Shown here piece after piece: positions 6,723-14,813 of a stretch of 64,000 bases of DNA (positions are counted from its first letter, which is position 1; each line of letters opens with the position of its first letter). The notes below the pieces were generated by a model. The model saw nothing but the letters and a program-made list of their open reading frames with translations. It was not told the DNA's origin and did not search any database. The DNA comes from an uncultured Bacillota bacterium (GTDB lineage Bacteria; Bacillota; Clostridia; Lachnospirales; CAG-274): the NCBI GenBank assembly GCA_958426775.1, contig CATZZP010000004.1:1-64000 (forward strand), given 5' to 3'. The position numbers were made by a program, and so were the translations under genes.

Positions 6723-7670
6723 TTAATCCTTATATTCGGTTTTGCGTATGTTGCGAAGTAAAAGCTTGTTGTAGCCTGCCCATGGACCTGCTGTATTGTC
6801 GGACTCAATTATATCCTCAAACATACGCTCCTTTGCATCGGTATCATCAGCTACATGTAATAAAAATGCCTCAATGGTTTTGGGCAGCTTTGGTGAGCCG
6901 TATTCATATTCACCGTGATGAGCCAGAATTGAGTGCATTATAAGAGCCTTTAAATCCTGAGGAAAGCCATCAATTTTGTCCGCCTCCCTGCTTACAAGCT
7001 CAGCACCCATTACAATATGACCAATCAGCTCTCCCTCATCTGTGTATTCTATATTAGGAAAATCCGATAATTCGGCAATTTTTGCAATATCGTGTAAAAG
7101 AGCTGTTGAAACAAGTAAATCCCTGTTTACGGTAGGGTAGTGAGAAGCAAAAAAATCACAGATACCTGTTACGGAAACGGTATGCTCCAAAAGCCCGCCT
7201 AAGTAATTATGGTGCATTGTTTTGGCAGCAGTGTGAGTTTTAAACTTTTTGGAAATTAATGGGTGCTTAGTAAAGATGTTTACAAGAAGCTCCTTAATAC
7301 AGGGTGTTTTAATGCTGTCAATATATCCGTTAAGCTGTTTGTACAGTGCATCAATATCCTTGCCTGTAGTAGGTATATAGTCAGCAGGGTCGTACTCTCC
7401 CTCATTGGCAATACGTATTTTATGTACATTAAGCTGTAAATCATTCTGATAGGTTTGAACAAGAGCGTCTACTTTAATAAAGTTACCTGCCTCAAAGCTT
7501 TGTATATTGTTGTTTAAATCCCATACCTTTGCACTTATTGTCCCTGTTTTATCCTGCAAAACAAGGGATAAATAGTTTTTGCCTGCCTTGGATTGAAAGG
7601 TTTGCTTAGTTTTACAAAGATAAAAATCAACTATTCTTTCACCGTCATGTAAATCAGAAATATATCTCAT
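6723..7670 (-). CDS. yhaM: 3'-5' exoribonuclease YhaM family (OB-fold plus HD domain)
   Basis: A 315-residue protein, almost exactly the length of Bacillus YhaM. The N-terminal half is an OB-fold nucleic-acid-binding domain (YLSLVLQDKTGTISAKVWDL near 33-52); the C-terminal half is an HD phosphohydrolase-type domain with histidines in TMHHNYLGGLLEHT and the HD pair in ALLHDIAK (H193, D194). It degrades RNA and single-stranded DNA from the 3' end using a metal cofactor. The start at 7670 has GGAGG directly upstream, and the longer ORF is unsupported. It lies upstream of rlmD in a likely two-gene operon. Confidence 0.9.
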   Translation of the reverse strand: MRYISDLHDGERIVDFYLCKTKQTFQSKAGKNYLSLVLQDKTGTISAKVWDLNNNIQSFEAGNFIKVDALVQTYQNDLQLNVHKIRIANEGEYDPADYIPTTGKDIDALYKQLNGYIDSIKTPCIKELLVNIFTKHPLISKKFKTHTAAKTMHHNYLGGLLEHTVSVTGICDFFASHYPTVNRDLLVSTALLHDIAKIAELSDFPNIEYTDEGELIGHIVMGAELVSREADKIDGFPQDLKALIMHSILAHHGEYEYGSPKLPKTIEAFLLHVADDTDAKERMFEDIIESDNTAGPWAGYNKLLLRNIRKTEYKD

Positions 7671-7742
7671 ATCAGCCTCCGTTAATTTGAACATATTAAG
7701 TACATTATATAACATATGCAAAAAATATTCTACCCTAAAAAG

Positions 7743-7775
7743 AAAAACTGTGTCTTAAAAATCAGACACAGCTTT
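7743..7775 (-). terminator. Intrinsic terminator of the riboflavin operon
   Basis: On the minus strand AGCTGTGTCTGA pairs with the TTAAGACACAG arm around a short loop and is followed by TTTTTCTTTTT. It lies just after the stop of the GNAT gene that ends the operon. Confidence 0.8.
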
Positions 7776-7781
7776 TATGCT

Positions 7782-8219
7782 TTACCATAATTTTTTTAAA
7801 TAGACCATATCCTCAAGGAGAACACCTTCCTCATATATGGGCTTGTGGTAATTATCCGTAAAAAAATTCTTAATACGGTGAGAGTAGGAAAATCCGCATT
7901 TTTCGTAAAATATAAGGGTAGCAGGGCTTTCTCCCGTACCTACAATAAGCTCCTTACCCTTGTAGGTGTTAAAAACAAAGTCAATTAAGGCTTTTCCGTA
8001 GCCTTTACGCTGATAATCGGGTAATACGGAAAGGTTTTTTATTTCATAGACATTGTTGCCGTTACAGGTCACAACACATTGTGCAACAGCCTTGTCCTCA
8101 TACAGCACATACATATCTCCTTTGTCAAGATATTTGTCTATCATATTTTCCTGCTCATCACCTAAAAGCAGTAAATTAAGATATTGCTTTTTATTATTTG
8201 ATATTTTTTTTATTTTCAT
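7782..8219 (-). CDS. GNAT-family N-acetyltransferase, last gene of the riboflavin operon
   Basis: A 145-residue acetyltransferase. The acetyl-CoA loop appears as LSVLPDYQRKGYGKALIDFV near 64-83, followed by the C-terminal IFYEKCGFSYSHR segment typical of the fold. The ATG at 8219 overlaps the ribH stop as ATGA, so translation is probably coupled; no independent ribosome binding site is seen. The substrate is unknown. Its position invites a link with flavin metabolism, but a passenger role is equally possible. Confidence 0.8.
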   Translation of the reverse strand: MKIKKISNNKKQYLNLLLLGDEQENMIDKYLDKGDMYVLYEDKAVAQCVVTCNGNNVYEIKNLSVLPDYQRKGYGKALIDFVFNTYKGKELIVGTGESPATLIFYEKCGFSYSHRIKNFFTDNYHKPIYEEGVLLEDMVYLKKLW

Positions 8220-8677
8220 ATTTTCTCGGATAAATTCACACATTCAATGGCAGTAACAGCCGCATCATAGCCCTTATTGCCTGCCTTTGTGCCTGCTCTT
8301 TCAATAGCCTGCTCAATATTATCTGTTGTAAGTATACCGAAAATGACAGGCACATTTGTATTAAGGCTTACAGAGGCAATGCCCTTTGAAACCTCTGCAC
8401 ACACGTAGTCATAGTGTGAGGTTGAGCCTCTTATGACTGCACCTAAGCAGATTACCGCATCAAAATTACCTGATTTGGCAAGTCGCTGTGCCGCATATGG
8501 AATTTCAAAGGCACCCGGTACCCAAACAAGGGTAATATCATCATCATTTACGCCATGTCTTACAAGACCGTCATTTGCTCCGCCTATGAGCTTATTTACA
8601 ATAAACTCATTAAAACGGCTTGCAACTATAGCAAATTTTTTATTGCTTCCTATAAGATTTCCTTCTAATACTTTCAT
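8216..8677 (-). CDS. ribH: 6,7-dimethyl-8-ribityllumazine synthase
   Basis: Condenses the pyrimidine from RibD with dihydroxybutanone phosphate from RibBA to make the lumazine precursor of riboflavin. At 153 residues it has the normal family length. Visible motifs are ASRFNEFI at 19-26, WVPGAFEIPYAAQ at 52-64, CLGAVIRGSTSHYDYVC near 76-92 (with the catalytic His) and FGILTTDN near 113. GGAGGATATAAA precedes the ATG. It is fourth in ribD-ribE-ribBA-ribH. Confidence 0.97.
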   Translation of the reverse strand: MKVLEGNLIGSNKKFAIVASRFNEFIVNKLIGGANDGLVRHGVNDDDITLVWVPGAFEIPYAAQRLAKSGNFDAVICLGAVIRGSTSHYDYVCAEVSKGIASVSLNTNVPVIFGILTTDNIEQAIERAGTKAGNKGYDAAVTAIECVNLSEKI

Positions 8678-8689
8678 TTTATATCCTCC

Positions 8690-9895
8690 TTATACTTGGG
8701 TAGCAAATATATGCCCCATTTTTACTTTTTTAGTGTGTAAATAAAAATCAGCGGTGTGGCTGTGGCTTACCTCAATAGGTATACGGCGAGTAACCTTAAT
8801 GCCGTATTGTTCTAAGCCCTCTATTTTAGCAGGATTGTTGGTCATAAGGCTGACTCTTTCAACACCCATGGACTTAAGCATATATGCCGCAACATCATAC
8901 TTTCTTATATCCTCGGGAAAGCCCAGTGCAAGGTTAGCCTCAACGGTATCAAGCCCCTGACTTTGAAGCTCATATGCTTTAAGCTTGTTTATTAAGCCTA
9001 TTCCTCTGCCCTCCTGACGCATATAAAGGAGTACTCCTCTACCCTCATCAGCTATTTTCCTTAGGGCTGTATGAAGCTGATTACCGCAGTCACAGCGGTG
9101 TGAGCTAAGTACATCTCCCGTAAAGCACTCTGAATGTATTCTTGTTAAAACAGGGGTGCCGTCTGATATATCCCCCATAGTAAGGGCAAGGTGGTGTTCT
9201 CCTGTTCTGTAGTCCATAAAGCCTGATATTTTAAAATTACCGTAGTCGGTAGGCAGTGTGGCTGTAGCCTCATTTCTTACGTAAAGACCTTTTTCAATAA
9301 TATATTCCTTTAAAGCCTTGACAGTAATAAACTTAAGGTTGTGTTTTTCGGCAAATTCAATTAAATCGGGAGTGCGTGCCATATATCCGTCCTCCCTCAT
9401 AATTTCACAGCATATACCGCAGGGCTTAAAGCCTGCAAGCCTTGCCAAATCAACAGTAGCCTCTGTATGTCCCTCACGCTCTAAAACGCCGCCGTCCTTT
9501 GCTTCAAGAGGAAATATATGCCCGGGTCGCCTGAAGTCTTGGGGTTTAGCCTTATCCTCTGCAAATTTTTGAACTGTGTAGGCTCTTTCATAGGCTGATA
9601 TACCTGTTGTGGTATCAATGTGGTCAATGGATACGGAAAAAGCCGTACAGTGATTGTCTGTGTTTTTATCAACCATTTGACCTACATTAAGCTTTTGCAG
9701 TAATTCTCTGCTTGCAGGCATACATATAAGCCCCTTTGCGTAGGTTGCAATAAAGTTTATTGCCTCGCCCGTAACCTTTTCTGCCGCCATAACAAGGTCG
9801 CCCTCATTTTCTCTGCCCTCATCATCGGCAATTATAATCATTTTGCCTGATTTTATATCATTAATTGCTTCTTCAACAGTATTATATTTAAACAT
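8690..9895 (-). CDS. ribBA: Bifunctional DHBP synthase / GTP cyclohydrolase II
   Basis: A 401-residue fusion that supplies both branch precursors of riboflavin. The N-terminal half (about 1-200) is dihydroxybutanone phosphate synthase: DDEGRENEGDLV and the R-x-G-H-x-E-A-x-V-D-L run near 136-150. The C-terminal half is GTP cyclohydrolase II: HSECFTGDVLSSHRCDCG with the three zinc cysteines, and RQEGRGIGL. GAAAGGAG precedes the start. Co-transcribed with ribE upstream and ribH downstream. Confidence 0.97.
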   Translation of the reverse strand: MFKYNTVEEAINDIKSGKMIIIADDEGRENEGDLVMAAEKVTGEAINFIATYAKGLICMPASRELLQKLNVGQMVDKNTDNHCTAFSVSIDHIDTTTGISAYERAYTVQKFAEDKAKPQDFRRPGHIFPLEAKDGGVLEREGHTEATVDLARLAGFKPCGICCEIMREDGYMARTPDLIEFAEKHNLKFITVKALKEYIIEKGLYVRNEATATLPTDYGNFKISGFMDYRTGEHHLALTMGDISDGTPVLTRIHSECFTGDVLSSHRCDCGNQLHTALRKIADEGRGVLLYMRQEGRGIGLINKLKAYELQSQGLDTVEANLALGFPEDIRKYDVAAYMLKSMGVERVSLMTNNPAKIEGLEQYGIKVTRRIPIEVSHSHTADFYLHTKKVKMGHIFATQV

Positions 9896-9907
9896 AATTA
9901 TCTCCTT

Positions 9908-10528
9908 TCAAAAACCGCAGTCTGATAAAAAGTCCATATCAATCTGCCGACTGTCCTTAAAGCTAAGTAAGCGTTCTGCATATTTAGCAAGTACATCGGT
10001 TTCAATATTTACCAAATCCCCTGCCTTGTGGTCTGTAATTGACGTAACCTGTGCAGTGTGGGGAATAAGAGATACTGTAAAGGTAGTTTGCAGGCTGTCA
10101 ACAACAGTCAGGCTTATGCCGTCTATAGCTACAGAGCCTTTAGGTGCTATATATTTTAAAAGTGCTTTGTCAGCCTGTATTGTAAGCCAAATTGCGTTAC
10201 CGTCAATCCTGTAATTTATGACCTTACCTGTTCCGTCAATATGCCCGCTTACGATGTGTCCGCCGAACCTGCCATTTGCCGGCATGGCACGTTCTAAATT
10301 CACTCTTGAGCCAACTTTTAACTGACCTAAGGCGGTGCGGTTAAAGGTTTCGGGCATAGCGTCTGCTTTAAAGCTTTTATTATCAAAGTCTGTTACCGTA
10401 AGGCAGATACCGTTTACGGCTATACTGTCGCCTATGTGAATATCCTCTAAAACCTTTTTTGCAGATACAGTAAGCTTATTGCCTAGTGCAAGTATTATAC
10501 CTGTTTCCTCCGATATGCCTGTAAACAT
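9908..10528 (-). CDS. ribE: Riboflavin synthase, alpha chain
   Basis: A 206-residue enzyme that dismutates two lumazine molecules to riboflavin. It starts with the family N-terminus MFTGISEETG and contains two lumazine-binding repeats (about 1-90 and 95-190), each with the typical motif (SIAVNGICLTV and SVAIDGISLTV). The ATG directly follows the ribD stop codon (TAA then ATG), with GGTGATAA upstream inside ribD, so the two are translationally coupled. Confidence 0.96.
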   Translation of the reverse strand: MFTGISEETGIILALGNKLTVSAKKVLEDIHIGDSIAVNGICLTVTDFDNKSFKADAMPETFNRTALGQLKVGSRVNLERAMPANGRFGGHIVSGHIDGTGKVINYRIDGNAIWLTIQADKALLKYIAPKGSVAIDGISLTVVDSLQTTFTVSLIPHTAQVTSITDHKAGDLVNIETDVLAKYAERLLSFKDSRQIDMDFLSDCGF

Positions 10529-11614
10529 TTAATTATCACCTACCCTACCGTATATTATATAATCTCCGTAATATTCCTTAAGCTTAACGTCTTTTAGCCT
10601 GACAGCCTCTGAAATTTCACCAAAGCCCTGACCTTCAACAGGGGTTTTAGCGTTCTTGCCCCCTATAAGCATTGGTGATATAAAGCTTACAACCATATCT
10701 ACAATGCCTGAATTTAATGCAGAAAAGTTAAGAGTTCCGCCACCCTCTAAAAGTATGCCGTCAATATCCTTTTCTCCTAAGGCTGTCATAAGTGCCTTTA
10801 AATCAACCTTGTTATTATTGTCGGGTGCTTCAATTATTGTAACTCCTCGCTCCTTTAAGCTTTTGGCTTTTTCCCTGTCATAATTTTCGGCTACTGCAAT
10901 TATACATTTTGTGTTTGGTAAACCCTCAAATATCAAAGCGTTTTCAGGTACTCTTAAAGAGGAGTCTACTATAATCTTTGTGGGATTTTCGCTGTTTTCA
11001 AGACGACAGGTTAAATGTGGATTATCCTCAAGTACAGTGTTTATGCCTACCATAATGCCCTTCAGAGCCTTACGCATATATTGTACAGCTTCTCTTGACT
11101 GAGGTGAGGAAATCCATTGGGATTTACCTGTATGGGTTGCAATTTTACCGTCAAGGGACATTGCACTTTTCATTACAACAAAGGGAGTTTTTGTGGTAAT
11201 GTATTTTAGAAATACGGGATTAAGAGCCTTACATTCATCTTCATTTACCCCACAGATAACCTCAATACCTGCATTTTTAATTATTTCTATACCTTTGCCC
11301 GAAACAAGAGGGTTAGGGTCCTTCATACCGACAAATACTCTTTTTATACCGCTTTTGGCAATTGCCTCTGCACAGGGTGGGGTTTTGCCGTAGTGAGAGC
11401 AGGGCTCTAAGGTAACATACATATCAGCTCCCCTTATATCCTCCGCAGCACTTTTAAAGGCATTTACCTCTGCATGAGGTCCTCCGTATTTTTCGTGCCA
11501 GCCCTCTCCTATAATTCTGTTATTCTTTACAATAACAGCCCCCACAAGAGGGTTGGGATTTACCTTGCCTATACCATTCTTTGCAAGGTCAAGGGCATAC
11601 TTCATATAATCCAA
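10529..11614 (-). CDS. ribD: Bifunctional riboflavin biosynthesis deaminase/reductase
   Basis: N-terminal CMP/dCMP-type deaminase (PHAEVN, PCSHYGKTPPC zinc site) followed by the RibD C-terminal reductase domain (KSAMSLDGKIAT; LLEGGGTLN). The chosen start is the TTG at 11614: GAGGTG lies six bases upstream, whereas the ATG at 11605 would be about fifteen away, and the longer in-frame ORF runs back through the terminator and FMN riboswitch and cannot be the protein. From the TTG the protein is about 361 residues, the usual length. It is the first gene of the rib operon, controlled by the riboswitch upstream. Confidence 0.95.
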   Translation of the reverse strand: MDYMKYALDLAKNGIGKVNPNPLVGAVIVKNNRIIGEGWHEKYGGPHAEVNAFKSAAEDIRGADMYVTLEPCSHYGKTPPCAEAIAKSGIKRVFVGMKDPNPLVSGKGIEIIKNAGIEVICGVNEDECKALNPVFLKYITTKTPFVVMKSAMSLDGKIATHTGKSQWISSPQSREAVQYMRKALKGIMVGINTVLEDNPHLTCRLENSENPTKIIVDSSLRVPENALIFEGLPNTKCIIAVAENYDREKAKSLKERGVTIIEAPDNNNKVDLKALMTALGEKDIDGILLEGGGTLNFSALNSGIVDMVVSFISPMLIGGKNAKTPVEGQGFGEISEAVRLKDVKLKEYYGDYIIYGRVGDN

Positions 11615-11663
11615 GATAATCACCTCGATAAAAAAGATTATTAGCTCAAGGAGTTTTTGCAAT

Positions 11664-11690
11664 AAAAAAACCTTGAGATTAATCCCAAGG
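11664..11690 (-). terminator. Expression-platform terminator of the FMN riboswitch
   Basis: On the minus strand CCTTGGGA and TCTCAAGG form a hairpin with a TTAA loop followed by seven T. It lies between the riboswitch aptamer and ribD, where FMN-dependent termination is expected. A further CCTTGAGC a few bases downstream could take part in alternative pairing. Confidence 0.8.
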
Positions 11691-11728
11691 TAAATAGAAA
11701 TTGAATATAAAATAAAAAAGCATATTTT

Positions 11729-11840
11729 ATCTTCTTCCATCCAGACTTTACTGTCGGCTTCGGAATTACACCGAATCATGCCTAAAAAGGCTCGTGGGCT
11801 TTACCACCGGTATGGAATTTCACCAAACCCTGAAGATTAT
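11729..11840 (-). promoter_or_regulatory. FMN riboswitch (RFN element)
   Basis: On the minus strand the conserved RFN blocks appear in order: a P1 arm, CAGGGTTTGGTGAAATTCC, ACCGGTGGT, AAGCCCACGAGCC, GATTCGGTGTAATTCCGA, AGCCGACAGT and GTCTGGATGGAAGAAGAT closing P1. FMN binding turns off transcription of ribD-ribE-ribBA-ribH through the downstream terminator. Confidence 0.97.
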
Positions 11841-11852
11841 CTAATTAACTTT

Positions 11853-11880
11853 ATTATAGCATTCATTTTATACTTGTCAA
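11853..11880 (-). promoter_or_regulatory. Sigma-A promoter of the riboflavin operon
   Basis: On the minus strand TTGACA (11880-11875) and TATAAT (11858-11853) are separated by 16 bases, just ahead of the FMN riboswitch. The -35 box overlaps the stop codon of recO. Confidence 0.8.
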
Positions 11881-12614
11881 TATAAATTTAGGCTGTTAAT
11901 AAATTTTTTTGATTTTAAGATTATATTAAACTGGCTGTCTATCATAAGGTTAGTAATTGTGCTTAAGGTATCTGTAATTTCACTGTCAAGAGAAAAGCTT
12001 AAAAGCTTAGGGGGTTCACTTGACAGTATATATTTCATAGCATAGATAATAGTATCGTCTATAGTTATTTTTTTGTGTGCATCTTTGGCACATTTTTCAC
12101 AAAGAGTACCGCTTGCGGATATAATATTGTTATGAGGGTTACCGCAGTCCGAACAAAAGTCAAGACAAGGCATAAAACCGTTGTATTGCAGAGTTTTAAG
12201 CTCGAAAAGAGCAAGGGCAAGCTTGGGGTCAAGCTTACCCTGTGCAAGCTTGTTAAGGGTATTTATAGCTAAATAAAGCACCTCGTTTGAGGGCATATCC
12301 TCAGAGGTAGTCTTATCGGCAAGCTCCAAAATACAGGAGGCATAGGACATGGTAATCAGGTCCTTTGTAATAGCGTAAAAGGAGTCAATTATATCGGTCT
12401 GCACAAGAAAGTAATTTTTACTGCCTGATTTAACAGTAAAATCGCCGTATGTAAAAAGAGAGGTACCTGCTGAAAGAGTACCTCTTGACCGTCTTGCACC
12501 CTTTGCACTTACGGATATTTTACCTATATCCTTTGCAAGCACTTTAAGAATTTTATCTGCCTCTCCTATATTAACTTCCCTTAAAATTAAGCCTCTCACA
12601 AGGTCTACAGCCAT
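11877..12614 (-). CDS. recO: DNA repair protein RecO
   Basis: Mediator that loads RecA with RecR in gap repair and RecF-pathway recombination. N-terminal OB fold (RGLILREVNIGEADKIL; GARRSRG), a helical domain, and a C-terminal four-cysteine zinc finger (CLDFCSDCG ... CEKC near 152-180). The ATG at 12614 is preferred over an upstream TTG because AAAGGA lies nine bases before it and would abut the TTG. It begins five bases after the yqzL stop, the same neighbour as in Bacillus. Confidence 0.93.
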   Translation of the reverse strand: MAVDLVRGLILREVNIGEADKILKVLAKDIGKISVSAKGARRSRGTLSAGTSLFTYGDFTVKSGSKNYFLVQTDIIDSFYAITKDLITMSYASCILELADKTTSEDMPSNEVLYLAINTLNKLAQGKLDPKLALALFELKTLQYNGFMPCLDFCSDCGNPHNNIISASGTLCEKCAKDAHKKITIDDTIIYAMKYILSSEPPKLLSFSLDSEITDTLSTITNLMIDSQFNIILKSKKFINSLNLY

Positions 12615-12619
12615 TAAAA

Positions 12620-12736
12620 TCAATCCTTTTTTTCAGGCATATTCACAGCCTGTTCAAAATCATTATATTCTTTATAGGCTAAAAAAGCGTTTATATCTCC
12701 GCTTTTTTCAAATATCTGCCAAAAAAAGTCTTTCAT
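12620..12736 (-). CDS. yqzL: YqzL-like small protein
   Basis: A 38-residue ORF beginning MKDFFWQIFEKSGDINAF, which resembles the YqzL family start (Met-Lys-Asp-Phe, aromatic Trp, then a Gly/Asp-Ile pair and a predicted helix). It sits between era and recO exactly as yqzL does in Bacilli. GGGGGTCG precedes the ATG. The function of the family is unknown. Confidence 0.75.
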   Translation of the reverse strand: MKDFFWQIFEKSGDINAFLAYKEYNDFEQAVNMPEKKD

Positions 12737-12855
12737 AAATACGACCCCCTTAATTAAAGAAATTGTTTTTTTCTTTGATTTTAGGGTTGCCTTAAGCCTG
12801 ATTTGTATACTGTTGAAAATTTGGCAGAAAAGTTATATTTTTTAGCCTTGACAAA

Positions 12856-12904
12856 GCTAAAGGTTTTTGCTCAAAACCCTGTTTAGTGGGCTTTGAGCTT
12901 TAGC
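12856..12904. repeat. Long hairpin between era and yqzL
   Basis: GCTAAAG at 12856-12862 pairs with CTTTAGC at 12898-12904, and inner arms GCTCAAA / TTTGAGC extend the stem with a mismatch around a CCC...GGG segment. Neither side has a clear T tract, so it is not a standard terminator. It may attenuate transcription from era into yqzL-recO or be a dispersed repeat. The rest of 12737-12942 shows no gene. Confidence 0.5.
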
Positions 12905-12942
12905 ATATTGTCATTTTATGTTAAAGCCTGTCCGAAAATTTT

Positions 12943-13848
12943 TTATATATGCTTTGAATCATAACCAAAGTTTTTAAGTAAAAAGTCACTGTCACGCCAA
13001 TCCTTTTTAACCTTTATCCAAAGCTGTAAATTAACAGGATTACCTAAAAGTCTTTCAATATCATAGCGGGCATTTGAGCCTATTTTTTTCAGCATAGAGC
13101 CTTGCTTTCCTATAATTATGCCCTTGTGGGTTTCCCTTTCGCAATAAATAGTAGCCTCAATATCTACCATATCTGATTTTTCCCTCTTTTTCATTGAGGT
13201 TATTTCTACAGCCAGACCGTGAGGTATTTCGTCCTGCAAAAGCTTTAAGCCCTTCTCACGTATAAGCTCTGCTACAATCTGCCTTTCGGGTTGGTCTGTA
13301 ATCATATCCTCAGGGAAATACTTAGGTCCCTCGGGCAGATATTTACGTACCGTGTCAAGGAGGGTGTCCTTGTTAATACCCTTTAAGGCAGAAACGGGAA
13401 TAATCTCCGCAAAATCAAGAACCTTACTGTAGCTGTCTATAACCTTTAACAGCTCGGGCTTTTCTACAGTATCAATTTTATTAATTACCAGAAAAACAGG
13501 GGTTTTAGTACCCTTTAATCTTTCTAAAATTGCCATATCCGAGTCCTTTATTTTCTCATAAGGCTCAATCAAATAAAGTATTACATCTACGTTGTTAAAG
13601 GTGTTTTCGGCACTTTTTACCATGTAATTGCCAAGCTTTGATTTTGGCTTATGAATGCCGGGGGTATCAATAAAAATTATCTGACTGTCCTCAGTTGTTA
13701 AAACTGACTGTATCTGATTACGTGTAGTTTGGGGTTTGCCTGACATAATAGCAATCTTTTCCCCGATTATACAGTTCATAAGGGTAGACTTGCCTACATT
13801 AGGTCTGCCTATAATGGAAACAAAGCCTGAATGAAATTTTTTGCTCAT
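12943..13848 (-). CDS. era: GTPase Era
   Basis: Ribosome-assembly GTPase that binds the 3' end of 16S rRNA. At 301 residues it is the standard length. G1 GRPNVGKST at 14-22, switch region KPQTTRNQIQ, G3 DTPG near 60, G4 NKID near 124, then a C-terminal KH domain (GIIIGKQGSMLKKIG). The ATG overlaps the end of the upstream udg gene by four bases. Confidence 0.97.
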   Translation of the reverse strand: MSKKFHSGFVSIIGRPNVGKSTLMNCIIGEKIAIMSGKPQTTRNQIQSVLTTEDSQIIFIDTPGIHKPKSKLGNYMVKSAENTFNNVDVILYLIEPYEKIKDSDMAILERLKGTKTPVFLVINKIDTVEKPELLKVIDSYSKVLDFAEIIPVSALKGINKDTLLDTVRKYLPEGPKYFPEDMITDQPERQIVAELIREKGLKLLQDEIPHGLAVEITSMKKREKSDMVDIEATIYCERETHKGIIIGKQGSMLKKIGSNARYDIERLLGNPVNLQLWIKVKKDWRDSDFLLKNFGYDSKHI

Positions 13849-14408
13849 ATATTATTCCTCAATTCATCTATTTTTTGTCTTATGGTTTTTAAATCCTCCC
13901 ACGCCTCATATTTTTTTGCAGTATCACGCAAAAGAGCAGAGGGATGATAGGTGGCTATCATATAACAGCCCTTTTTTTCGTACCATATGCCACGCTGTTT
14001 TGTAATACGGAAATCAGGGTCAATAAGTGCCTTGGCGGCAATACGACCTAAGCAAACAAGTATTTTAGGTCGTATTAAAAGGTATTGGCAACGCAGATAG
14101 TCAAGGCAGGCACTTTGCTCCTCAGGCAGTGGGTCTCTGTTTTGAGGAGGTCTGCACTTAACTACGTTTGCTATGTAAACATCATTTTCTGTCAAGGAAA
14201 TGGAAAGGAGCATTTTATCAAGAAGCTGGCCTGCCGCACCCACAAAGGGAATGCCCTGAATATCCTCGTGATAGCCGGGTCCCTCTCCTACAAGCATAAT
14301 ATCTGCCCTTGGATTACCCTTTCCTATAACAACATTGGTGCGTGTTTCGGACAGCTGACATTTGGTACAGCCGTAACAGCTTTTCTCCAGTTCTTCCCAG
14401 CTTATCAT
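13845..14408 (-). CDS. Uracil-DNA glycosylase, family 4 type (4Fe-4S)
   Basis: Removes uracil from DNA to start base-excision repair. A 187-residue protein with the N-terminal cysteines CYGCTKC (C11, C14, C17) and later cysteines in VVKCRPP and DYLRCQYL that would complete a 4Fe-4S cluster. Active-site motifs are GEGPGYHEDIQGIPFVG (near 46-62) and the later YHPSALLRD (family 4/5 H-P-S/A motif). The ATG at 14408 has GGGTGAT upstream; the TTG four codons earlier has no spaced site. It lies between cdd and era, replacing other genes found in this block in Bacillus. Confidence 0.92.
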   Translation of the reverse strand: MISWEELEKSCYGCTKCQLSETRTNVVIGKGNPRADIMLVGEGPGYHEDIQGIPFVGAAGQLLDKMLLSISLTENDVYIANVVKCRPPQNRDPLPEEQSACLDYLRCQYLLIRPKILVCLGRIAAKALIDPDFRITKQRGIWYEKKGCYMIATYHPSALLRDTAKKYEAWEDLKTIRQKIDELRNNI

Positions 14409-14422
14409 ATAATCACCCAACC

Positions 14423-14809
14423 TTAAAACTCACTGTTAAAGCTATGAGGCAAAAGCTCTGATACCTTGTATATTGCAATAGAATTATCATCTGAAACAAT
14501 AATCTCGCCGTTGGGCATAAACTCCTGCATTACCTGCCTGCATATACCGCAGGGGAAGGTCTTGTCGCCCTGAGAGGATACTACGGCAAGTTTTTTAAAG
14601 ACTGTTTTGCCCTCGGATACCGCCTTGAATATAGCCGTTCTTTCTGCACAGACGGTTGCTCCGTAAGAGAGGTTTTCAATATTACAGCCTGTATATATTT
14701 CGCCTTCTTCTGTTAAAAGTGCGGCACCTACCTTAAAGCCTGAGTATGGGGTATAAGCCTTTTCCATAGCTGATTTTGCGTGAATTATTAAATTTTCGTT
14801 TTCTGTCAT
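14423..14809 (-). CDS. cdd: Cytidine deaminase
   Basis: Converts cytidine and deoxycytidine to uridine forms in pyrimidine salvage. At 128 residues it is the homotetrameric short type. Motifs are PYSGFKVGAA (22-31), the catalytic CAERTA (near 55-60) and the zinc-binding PCGICRQ (near 87-93). AAGGTGAT precedes the ATG. Its location between ybeY and the era block is conserved in Firmicutes. Confidence 0.96.
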   Translation of the reverse strand: MTENENLIIHAKSAMEKAYTPYSGFKVGAALLTEEGEIYTGCNIENLSYGATVCAERTAIFKAVSEGKTVFKKLAVVSSQGDKTFPCGICRQVMQEFMPNGEIIVSDDNSIAIYKVSELLPHSFNSEF

Positions 14810-14813
14810 ATTA

